Positions 6,309-12,473 of a stretch of 19,098 nt of DNA are shown one piece after another. The notes below the pieces were generated by a model. That model ran no database searches and was not told the origin of the DNA. It saw only the letters and a program-made list of their open reading frames with translations. How positions within the stretch are numbered: the stretch's first letter is position 1; each line of letters starts with the position of its first letter. The stretch comes from Deltaproteobacteria bacterium. GTDB taxonomy: Bacteria; Desulfobacterota; Desulfovibrionia; Desulfovibrionales; Desulfovibrionaceae. The DNA lies in contig JAITGZ010000217.1 of assembly GCA_031280335.1 (NCBI GenBank), forward strand, positions 1-19,098, written 5' to 3'. The translations under genes and the position numbers were made by a program.

Positions 6309-6639
6309 AGAGCAATTTCAAAGCGAAATTGCTCTGGCGGCGGGGTTCGCGCAGCGCCGCCGCCCGCGAAAAACCCGCACGGCGGGTTCGGCCGAAGGCC
6401 GGAGCCAGACAGTCTTTGCCTGCCGCAGCGATGCTTTGACACCGCGTAGGCGACTATTCCACAGGACAGTGGAATAGGACGTGAAAGCGAAAGCTTTCAC
6501 GCCCAAAGAGCGAGGGCCGGGACGGCCCGAGTCAAATTCACTGCGGCAGCCGTTGGCGAGTCTTCGAGCCTTACGGATGGCGACAGCAACGATTTCACCG
6601 TTAAGCGATGAGCAGAGCGTCTCAAAGTTGAAATGCTCT
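6309..6639. repeat. ~330-nt composite of hairpins bounded by palindromes H2 and H3
   Basis: H2 (6309-6335) and H3 (6614-6639) belong to the same palindrome family and bound the unit. Between them are further hairpins: a GC-rich one near 6336-6365, CTATTCCAC with GTGGAATAG (6453-6476), CGTGAAAGC with GCTTTCACG around a GAAA loop (6480-6501), and GGGCCG with CGGCCC near 6515-6530. A shortened, inverted relative occurs at 13856-13919: it shares GAGTCAAA-TTCACT, a nearby GCGG, and the H3 palindrome, but lacks about 65 nt between them. This looks like a multicopy, non-coding element. Confidence 0.72.
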
Positions 6640-6671
6640 AAAAAGACAGGGCAATGCTCCAAAGAAGATGT

Positions 6672-7169
6672 TTACTCTTTGGGAGCGCCTTCCCTGGAAC
6701 GCGCTTCATCCGTCAGTTCCACAAAAATATCCTGGATCATGATCACGCCCAAGGTGCGCGTACCTTCCATCACCACGGCGTAACTGCGTCCGTTTTTTAC
6801 CAATTTGGCCATGATCTCCGGGATGGGCATGTCCGGAGCCAGAATGGTATAGCCTGTATCCATGACGTCAGTTACATGCGCGGCCGCTCCCAAGGCACAG
6901 ACGGCATGAAAGAGATTTTCAAAATCCCATTCCCGCTCTTCCCGGCTCAGGCCGATCTGCCTTATGGTGGAGTTCATGAAACGGATGGTATCCCATATGG
7001 AAACCGCTCCCAGAAGCTCTGTTCCCTCAAAGACCAGAACGCACAAACAGCCGTTGCCGCTTTTGACGCACTCCGAAAGCTTGCGCATTACCTCCACCAG
7101 AGAGGCGTCGCCCTCCACCCGCGCATAATCCTCACGCGCCATGTCCCAGGCTCGTTTGCGCATCAACAT
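6672..7169 (-). CDS. CBS-domain pair (Bateman module) protein
   Basis: 165 aa made almost entirely of two CBS motifs: first copy about residues 12-75 (DYARVEGDASLVEVMRKL to LLGAVSIWDTIRFM), second about 100-155 (VTDVMDTGYTILAPDMPIPE to TLGVIMIQDIFVEL). Such pairs bind adenine nucleotides or S-adenosylmethionine in the cleft and act as sensors for partner proteins. No catalytic domain is attached. The ATG at 7169 has AGGAG 11 nt upstream, slightly long. The HD-domain gene ends about 80 nt upstream in the same direction, so the pair may be co-transcribed. Confidence 0.9.
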   Translation of the reverse strand: MLMRKRAWDMAREDYARVEGDASLVEVMRKLSECVKSGNGCLCVLVFEGTELLGAVSIWDTIRFMNSTIRQIGLSREEREWDFENLFHAVCALGAAAHVTDVMDTGYTILAPDMPIPEIMAKLVKNGRSYAVVMEGTRTLGVIMIQDIFVELTDEARSREGAPKE

Positions 7170-7191
7170 GGCTGCATTTTCTCCTTTTATA

Positions 7192-7208
7192 TTTGAAATA
7201 TTTTCAAA
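7192..7208. promoter_or_regulatory. Palindrome in the CBS gene leader
   Basis: TTTGAAA and TTTCAAA flank a 3-nt centre, about 25 nt before the CBS start codon and next to its ribosome site. It could be an operator or part of an AT-rich promoter. A similar TTTCAA/TTGAAA palindrome occurs at 1843-1856, which may be chance in AT-rich DNA. Confidence 0.3.
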
Positions 7209-7251
7209 ATAAAATCATCCCAACTCAATGGCGGTTTACGTTTGCAACACC

Positions 7252-8496
7252 TTATTCAAAATCCGCCAAAACCGCTCCCACATGCAGAGGCCCCAGGCTG
7301 ACCTTGGCCAACTGCTCCCGAATGCGCCACATGCCATTGCGCAGCTCATCAGCGCTTATGCCGTTGCGTGTGGCGGTATAGGCCTCGATAAAAGCGGCCA
7401 GATTGTCGCATACCTTGATCAGCTCCCCGTCTTTGGGATCATGGGCGTCATCGTTGTAAGAAGCGTGCAAGGCGTTAAAACCCTCTATACGCCGCGCCCG
7501 GCCGTTTTCCATGATACACTCCGAAAACTCCGAACCTATTTCCAGTCCCAGATAATAAACCAGACGCGCCGTCAAATCGGCCCATCCTTCTTTACGCAGA
7601 GGGGCGAAGACCCTACGATGCAACTCCTCCTCTTCATAAGCGCGAATCAGGCTATCCAGATCGTGTACGGACTTTTTCACCGGTGAGATGATGTCCCGCG
7701 TCAGAAGCTCCGGTAGATCATGAAACAAAGCGCAGAAAAAATTATTCACCCTGCGGGCTGTGCCGGCCCCCACCGCCAGACTGAAAAAATAGGCGTAACA
7801 GGCCACAAAAAACATATGCCCCATGACGGAAGTTTCCGGAATACGCGGCGTTTGCGACCAGCGTTTCTGAAAGCGCAGCTGCCCGCAGAGCTTGGCAAAA
7901 TCACCCAAGGCGGTTTTATCCGGTCCCAACATGGCCTTGAAGCCAATCAAATCCTCACGCTGGGCCAGCTTGCGCTCAAAATCCCTGATGATCTCCGGCA
8001 TTTCCGGGTCAAAGCTGTTCATGCCGCTCAACAGGTTCAACTCCCATCCGCTGGCAAAAGTATGCGCCGCGTCCAGAATGCGGGAAGCCAAATCGTTTTT
8101 ATCCGGAGAAAGCAGATGTTCTTTGAGACGCAGCCAGAAATCACCTTCCAGCCCGATGAAGAGCGGCTCCAGTTCGTTCAGCGCCCACATGGCCAGATCG
8201 CGGTAATGCTCCGGATTGCGCCGTATGCGGTAAAACACCGGCGGCTTGATGTCCGTAATGACCAGGCGCAGAAAGTAGTCGAACATGGCCCGTTCCACCA
8301 CTTCTTGTTCCAATGCCAAGCGCTGGACCGGAGAAAGACCGCCGGCGTTAAGACGGCACAATATCCAGGCCAGAATCATCTTGTGCGCCTGCTTGTCCGC
8401 CTCAATAAACTCCATGGGCCGCAGTTTGTCGTTCCAGCGCTTCATGTACGCCCCGGCAAAGACAAACTGCAAAAGACTTTTGCGAATATGCGCCAC
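7252..8496 (-). CDS. HD-domain phosphohydrolase-like protein (YfbR-related)
   Basis: About 414 aa. The HD metal-binding pattern is complete in the middle of the protein: His in SVMGHMFF, the His-Asp pair in FCALFHDLPELLTRD, and a later Asp in HDLDSLI or KVCDNL. The HDLPE and SPVK context is like YfbR-type 5'-nucleotidase/HD proteins, but this one is roughly twice as long and carries an N-terminal helical region of unknown role. The start is uncertain: a GTG at 8496 is given; TTG at 8502 and ATG at 8445 are alternatives, and the frame is open to 8535. No membrane segment. Substrate unknown; a nucleotide is a reasonable guess. It precedes the CBS gene. Confidence 0.82.
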   Translation of the reverse strand: MAHIRKSLLQFVFAGAYMKRWNDKLRPMEFIEADKQAHKMILAWILCRLNAGGLSPVQRLALEQEVVERAMFDYFLRLVITDIKPPVFYRIRRNPEHYRDLAMWALNELEPLFIGLEGDFWLRLKEHLLSPDKNDLASRILDAAHTFASGWELNLLSGMNSFDPEMPEIIRDFERKLAQREDLIGFKAMLGPDKTALGDFAKLCGQLRFQKRWSQTPRIPETSVMGHMFFVACYAYFFSLAVGAGTARRVNNFFCALFHDLPELLTRDIISPVKKSVHDLDSLIRAYEEEELHRRVFAPLRKEGWADLTARLVYYLGLEIGSEFSECIMENGRARRIEGFNALHASYNDDAHDPKDGELIKVCDNLAAFIEAYTATRNGISADELRNGMWRIREQLAKVSLGPLHVGAVLADFE

Positions 8497-8984
8497 CGTC
8501 AACCCCACTCTTTTATGCCCTTTCGCCGCTGGCAACGGCCCAAGCCATGGTCTTGCGCCCCGCCCTTCAGGGCGGGCGCAGGCTTATCCGGCCTTCCGGC
8601 CGGGGTCTCAAACCACAAAGGAACAGAGGATAAACTTAGTCGGAAAATCCGTTAAAATACCATGCCCGCCAAGATCATCCTATTAAAACAGGGGCCGTGT
8701 CAATCCCCTGCCCGATCACACGGAGCGGACGCGCCTTGATGCTGTCGATCCGGGCCGCCTTTTTTCACATGTGCGCGCCCTCCGCCGCCTGCCTGGATTT
8801 GCCTTTAAAAACTTTTTCTGTTAAAAAATATGCTTTAAAAATATCTGAAAAAGAGTTTCAGAGCGGATCAACTTTTCAACGACGAGCGCACGCAAGCGCC
8901 GCTTGCGCTGTCGGTTGACAGGGCATTTTCAAAGTGAAAACGCCCTGTATTGCAACCGTTCCATATTTCCAGGCCAGGTGTTCA
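8497..8984. other. Gene-free divergent intergenic region
   Basis: No gene is seen. It starts with two stable GC hairpins (CCCGCCC/GGGCGGG at 8559-8576; CCGGCC/GGCCGG at 8588-8603) without T-tracts. An unremarkable stretch follows, then an AT-rich block (about 8805-8860) that could hold a promoter for the plus-strand genes, and repeat H4 (8891-8947). A plus-strand open frame at 8697-8918 has no ribosome site and no recognisable protein character. Confidence 0.6.
8891..8947. repeat. Palindrome copy H4 with shared left flank
   Basis: The palindrome 8919-8947 (CAGGGCATTTTC to GAAAACGCCCTG) is preceded by GCTTGCGCTG, one base, then CGGTTGACA. The same flank precedes copy H6 at 15328-15347, so the repeat unit is larger than the hairpin. 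It lies 38 nt before the small orphan gene. Confidence 0.75.
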
Positions 8985-9209
8985 ATGCCCCAGAAATATC
9001 CCTTTGAGTACATTGTTGATGAAAACTTTTTCAAGGCCAACCAGCGCAAAGAGACAGTCATGCTCATTGTCAACGACAACGAAACGCATATTGTGCATCT
9101 GGAAGGCTATACCAAACTGGGGAGCGGCCTATACCGCCTTTTGGGCAGCAACCCGCCGCCGGGCAAAGAAAATTACACCGCTATCCTGCGTATAGGCCGC
9201 AAAATGTGA
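8985..9209 (+). CDS. 74-aa hypothetical protein
   Basis: Starts MPQKYPFEYIVDENFF. The sequence suggests a small alpha/beta protein with several strands (VMLIVND, HIVHLEGY, YTAILRIG). It has no cysteines, no signal peptide and no membrane segment. I do not recognise a family. The ATG at 8985 has only a weak AGGTG a few bases upstream; a GTG at 8934 inside repeat H4 is less likely. It ends 27 nt before the polyferredoxin membrane protein and is probably co-transcribed with it, so a role with that electron-transfer protein is possible but unproven. Ordinary codon use suggests it is real. Confidence 0.65.
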   Translation: MPQKYPFEYIVDENFFKANQRKETVMLIVNDNETHIVHLEGYTKLGSGLYRLLGSNPPPGKENYTAILRIGRKM

Positions 9210-9236
9210 AGCAGCCCGGCCCCGCAGGCGCGCCCC

Positions 9237-10907
9237 ATGAAAAAATACCCCCTCCCCGCGCAACGCGTCCTCCAAGCCATGAGTCTGGGCCTTTTTCTCT
9301 GGTTTTTATGGCGCGCATCCTGGCCTCTGGCCGGGGACATCCCCACGGAGATATTTCTGCGCCTGGACCCCCTGGCTGTGCCGCTTCTTTCTCTGGCCCA
9401 GCGGGAAATCATCCTCCCCCTCTGCCCCGCCCTGCTGGTACTGGCCCTGACCCTGGCGCTCGGCAGGGTCTTTTGCGGGCATATCTGTCCCCTGGGGGGC
9501 ACCCTGGATCTGGCCCGTTTTCTGGGCAAGCGGATCCTCCCGCCCGCTCAGGCCGTCCAAAACGCGGCCGCGCCCAAGGCCGCCAAGCCCGGCCCAAACC
9601 CACAACGGATAAAATACCTGTTTCTGGCCCTTATGCTGGGCGCGGCCCTGCTTGGGGTCAACCTGGCCTTCTGGGGTTCGCCCCTGGCCCTGGTCACGCG
9701 CCTTTACGCCCTGCTTATCCACCCCTTGCTGCTTCTGGCCGCCGAAGCCGGACTCAAGCTCGCCCGCCTGCTCGCCGCCGGCATCAATCCAGACTGGCCG
9801 GGCTACATATCCGTAACGCCGCGCCACTTTGACGGCTTGTATTTTTTGCTTTTCTTCTTCGGCATACTTTTCATTTTGGAACGTTTCAAACCGCGCTTCT
9901 GGTGCCGCTGCCTCTGCCCGGCCGGGGCGCTGCTCGGTCTTTTGAGCCCGCGTCCGCTCTGGCGGCGCTCCGTCCAAGGCTGCACGCATTGCGGCCTTTG
10001 CGCCGGTGCCTGCCCAGGCGCGGCCATTACCCCTGACGGAGAAAAAACCGACCATTCCGCATGTCTGACCTGCCAAGGATGCGTACGCCTCTGTCCAGGC
10101 GGGCATGCGCGCTTTACCCTGCAAAGCCTCCGGCGGGAAATGACCGGGGATGCCGCCGCCCCGCCCGCCGCCCTGCCCGGCCGCCGCGCCTTTGCCGCCC
10201 TGACCGGGGCCGGAATGCTCCTGGCCGGGGCGCGCTACGTAGGCGGTTCTTCCCTGGCGCTCCTTTCCGGGCGTGGACCTCTGCCCGCGCACAACCTGAT
10301 CCGCCCGCCCGGAGCCTTGCCGGAAGAAGATTTTCTCATCCGCTGCCTGCGCTGCGGGCAGTGCATGAAGGTTTGCCCCAGCAATGGCCTGCAGCCGGTA
10401 ACTTCACTGGCTGCCGGCGTTGAGGGGCTGTTCAGCCCGACCCTGGTTCCACGCCACGGCCCCTGTGAGCCGGATTGCCACGCCTGCGGCCGGGTCTGCC
10501 CCAGCTTCGCCATACGCGGTCTGCCCCTGCAAGAAAAACAATGGGCCAAAATCGGCACGGCCGTAATCCTGCCGCAGCGCTGCCTGGCTTGGGCCGAAGG
10601 CCGCAGTTGCGTGGTCTGCCAGGAAGTCTGCCCCTATGGGGCGGTACGCCTCATGCGGCGTGAAGGCGGCGTGCCCGCCCCGGCCTTGCGCCCGGAGCGT
10701 TGCTTTGGTTGCGGCTACTGCGAACGACATTGCCCGGTACGCCTTCCCGCCATTATAGTGGAGCCGCTCAACGCCCTGCGCCTGGCCGGCGGAAGCTACC
10801 AAACCCTGGGCCGTGAGGCGGGGTTGAATCTTTCCCCCGGTTTTCAGGGTGAAGCCCCGCCCCCGGATATACCGCCGGACTCCCTGCCCCCCGGCTTTAC
10901 GGAATAA
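9237..10907 (+). CDS. NapH/NapG-like polyferredoxin membrane protein (single-chain fusion)
   Basis: 556 aa. Residues 1-235 are a NapH/MauN/YccM-like membrane part with several spans and two cytoplasmic Cys loops, VFCGHICPLGG (78-88) and CRCLCPAGAL (223-232). Two 4Fe-4S motifs follow (C249/252/255/259, C276/279/282/286). A new segment starts with GRRAFAALTGAGMLL (315-329), resembling a NapG twin-arginine leader, then four more Cys clusters (C370-380, C410-421, C449-465, C489-499). The halves resemble NapH and NapG, normally separate quinol-oxidising partners, so this is likely a fusion moving electrons from menaquinol to an unknown acceptor. No reductase gene is adjacent. Ribosome site before the ATG is poor. 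The C-terminal tail is proline-rich. Confidence 0.87.
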   Translation: MKKYPLPAQRVLQAMSLGLFLWFLWRASWPLAGDIPTEIFLRLDPLAVPLLSLAQREIILPLCPALLVLALTLALGRVFCGHICPLGGTLDLARFLGKRILPPAQAVQNAAAPKAAKPGPNPQRIKYLFLALMLGAALLGVNLAFWGSPLALVTRLYALLIHPLLLLAAEAGLKLARLLAAGINPDWPGYISVTPRHFDGLYFLLFFFGILFILERFKPRFWCRCLCPAGALLGLLSPRPLWRRSVQGCTHCGLCAGACPGAAITPDGEKTDHSACLTCQGCVRLCPGGHARFTLQSLRREMTGDAAAPPAALPGRRAFAALTGAGMLLAGARYVGGSSLALLSGRGPLPAHNLIRPPGALPEEDFLIRCLRCGQCMKVCPSNGLQPVTSLAAGVEGLFSPTLVPRHGPCEPDCHACGRVCPSFAIRGLPLQEKQWAKIGTAVILPQRCLAWAEGRSCVVCQEVCPYGAVRLMRREGGVPAPALRPERCFGCGYCERHCPVRLPAIIVEPLNALRLAGGSYQTLGREAGLNLSPGFQGEAPPPDIPPDSLPPGFTE

Positions 10908-10952
10908 GTCAATAATGCGGCATTGGCCGAGAGAAGCACGCGTCTTGCGCCA
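10906..10952 (+). repeat. ~46-nt dispersed repeat R, copy R2
   Basis: Same family as R1 at 6141. Its first two bases are the last two of the polyferredoxin stop codon. Its far end meets the truncated macro-domain sequence, whose reading frame changes from conserved to meaningless at that border. Confidence 0.8.
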
Positions 10953-11050
10953 CCCGGATTGAGATCATTGCAAATGTGTGCTATGATTTTAATCCCTTTG
11001 GACATGGGAGACGTGGCGTCTCCTCTTATATATATTATTTTCTTTTTCAC
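10953..11050 (-). pseudogene. Truncated macro-domain (ADP-ribose-binding) gene, N-terminal stump
   Basis: From a GTG at 11050 (AAGGAA upstream) the frame reads KKKIIYIRGDATSPMSKG, then IKIIAHICNDL: the first strand, GDAT loop, and Asn-Asp of a macro domain, a fold that binds ADP-ribose and often hydrolyses its 1''-phosphate. Homology stops after about 33 residues, where repeat R2 begins; intact macro-domain proteins need roughly 140 or more. The frame then runs on through R2 and into the antisense of the polyferredoxin end, which is not meaningful. Almost certainly non-functional. The match is short but includes the most conserved block. Confidence 0.65.
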
Positions 11051-11093
11051 CGCTGATTCCTTCACCGTTGGAATTGCGGTGTTTTCACCCCTG

Positions 11094-11327
11094 TAGGCAT
11101 AATGTATGCCGTGCGTATCCTCTTTTGCGTTCATGACGCCACATAACTTAATTCACCCACATTTACAACATGGGGCGCACATGGCCTGGCACCCATTGGT
11201 AGTCAGAACAGGGTACGGACGGCATAGCCGTGTTCACCCGCGTAAGCGCGAAACCGGCACTCCGGTACGGAATATTTTGCCATCACCCACAAGGGCGGTT
11301 CAGCGGTAAACCGCTGTCTTTCTTTTT
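11094..11327 (+). ncRNA. Candidate structured leader or small RNA upstream of aroC
   Basis: A run of small hairpins: GGCATA/TATGCC (11094-11108), GCGT/ACGC (11127-11139), ACGGC/GCCGT (11219-11231), CGCG/CGCG (11239-11250), ACCGG/CCGGT (11253-11266), then an intrinsic terminator (11301-11327). A possible promoter (TTGCGG, 18 nt, CATAAT) precedes it near 11075-11104. The terminator ends 43 nt before the aroC start, so this may be an attenuator leader or an independent RNA. No known riboswitch class is recognised. The rest of the gap 10908-11369 holds repeat R2 and the macro-domain stump. Confidence 0.4.
11301..11327 (+). terminator. Intrinsic terminator just upstream of aroC
   Basis: CAGCGG (11301-11306), loop TAAA, CCGCTG (11311-11316), then TCTTTCTTTTT. 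An alternative stem, GCGGTT (11295-11300) with AACCGC (11309-11314), would break the terminator, a possible antiterminator. Confidence 0.65.
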
Positions 11328-11369
11328 GACTTCATTGTAGGTATGCTCCTTCCGGCAAGGAGACCTTTT

Positions 11370-12473
11370 ATGGCCAGCAACAGCTTCGGCTTGTTCTTTC
11401 GTTACAGCACCTGGGGCGAATCCCACGGCCCGGGCATAGGCGTACTCGTGGACGGCTGCCCGCCCGGCCTGCCTCTGCATGAGGATCTGCTCAATGCGGC
11501 CCTGGCCCGGCGCGCCCCCGGACAAAACCCCTTTACCTCGCCCCGCGCGGAAAAGGACGAGGCGCGCATACTTTCCGGCGTATTTGAAGGTAAAAGCAGC
11601 GGAGCGCCCATCAGCATCCTGATCGAAAACCGCGATGCCGCCTCCTCCTCCTATGCCCCGCTGGCCGATCTGCTGCGGCCCGGGCACGCCAATTTCACTT
11701 ATCTCGCCAAATACGGCTGTTTTGATTACTGCGGCGGAGGGCGCGCCTCCGCCAGAGAAACCGCAGCCCGCGTAGCCGCCGGGGTGGTAGCGCGGCAGCT
11801 CGTTGCTTCTTTATGCGGGGCGGTTGTGGCCGCCTGGCTGGAGGCCGTGGGCACAGCCCGCGCAGCTTTACAAGCGGATGCGGGACGGGCTGCGGCCTTT
11901 GCCGGACAAAGCCCCCTGTTCGCGCCGGATGCGGAAGCGGAGCGGCTTTTCCAACAGGAGTTGACGCAGGCTGTGCAGGAAGGTGATTCCGTGGGCGGGG
12001 TGGCGCGTTTTAACATCAGCGGCGCGCCCGTGGGTTTGGGCGATCCTGTCTATGAAAAACTTTCCGCCCGCTTGGGCTATGCCATGCTCAGCATTCCAGG
12101 CTGCAAGGGTTTTGAGCTGGGCGAGGGCTTTGCCGCTGCCGCCGGGCGCGGCTCCAACCTGAATGACCCCTTTATCTTGCGCGACGGCCGCCCCGCCTGC
12201 TCCTCCAACCACGCCGGGGGCACCCTGGGGGGCATCAGCAACGGTGAGCCCATATATGGGCGAGCGGCCTTCAAGCCCACCTCCAGCATAGGCCTGGAGC
12301 AGTCCACCCTGGATTTGCGCGGTCAGGAAGCCGTGCTGCGCCTGCCCCCCGGCTCGCGCCACGACCCCTGCACGGCGGTGCGGGCTGTGCCTGTGGTGGA
12401 GGCCATGTGCTGGCTGGTCCTGGCCGACGCCCTGCTCATGCGCCGCGCCCTGGGAGAAGCCCCATGCTCATAG
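11370..12473 (+). CDS. aroC: Chorismate synthase
   Basis: 367 aa, normal length. It catalyses the last shikimate-pathway step, removing phosphate from EPSP to give chorismate with reduced FMN as cofactor. All three family signatures are present: GESHGPGIGVLVDGCPPG (16-33), the GGRASARETAARVAAG block (about 127-142), and RHDPCTAVRAVPVVEAM near residue 330. The ATG at 11370 has AGGAG 7 nt upstream. A terminator-like hairpin ends 43 nt before it. Its stop overlaps the start of aroDE by 10 nt, so the two are translated together: three shikimate-pathway activities in one operon. Confidence 0.96.
   Translation: MASNSFGLFFRYSTWGESHGPGIGVLVDGCPPGLPLHEDLLNAALARRAPGQNPFTSPRAEKDEARILSGVFEGKSSGAPISILIENRDAASSSYAPLADLLRPGHANFTYLAKYGCFDYCGGGRASARETAARVAAGVVARQLVASLCGAVVAAWLEAVGTARAALQADAGRAAAFAGQSPLFAPDAEAERLFQQELTQAVQEGDSVGGVARFNISGAPVGLGDPVYEKLSARLGYAMLSIPGCKGFELGEGFAAAAGRGSNLNDPFILRDGRPACSSNHAGGTLGGISNGEPIYGRAAFKPTSSIGLEQSTLDLRGQEAVLRLPPGSRHDPCTAVRAVPVVEAMCWLVLADALLMRRALGEAPCS

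Larger units (their letters stand above)
6102..6671. other. 570-nt gene-free, repeat-packed intergenic region
   Basis: No convincing gene. From left to right: an AT-rich stretch upstream of gmhA (6102-6140) with a possible weak -10 (TAATAT) on the minus strand; repeat R1 (6141-6187); about 120 nt of unrecognised GC-rich sequence with small inverted repeats; and a composite of hairpins bounded by two related palindromes (6309-6639). Open frames across it on both strands are arginine-rich and lack ribosome sites. The CBS gene ends at 6672 on the right. Confidence 0.75.

Noticed and set aside
4935..6449. Long plus-strand open frame of about 500 codons
   Set aside because: It lies antisense to the metallophosphoesterase and gmhA genes, has Gln/Gly/Arg-rich low-complexity composition, and no recognisable domain. 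High GC gives long antisense frames.
6318..6662. 114-codon minus-strand frame
   Set aside because: It is a translation of the composite repeat; Arg/Ala-rich with no ribosome site or protein-like features.
8697..8918. 73-codon plus-strand frame before palindrome H4
   Set aside because: No ribosome site, no protein-like pattern, and it runs into the repeat.
11076..11256. Two segments resembling a type I-E CRISPR repeat (GTGTT, then CACCC)
   Set aside because: Only two weakly alike segments, about 150 nt apart, no third copy and no cas gene.
11106..11309. 67-codon plus-strand frame with many His residues
   Set aside because: No good ribosome site, odd composition, and it overlaps the hairpin series; a structured RNA is a better reading.
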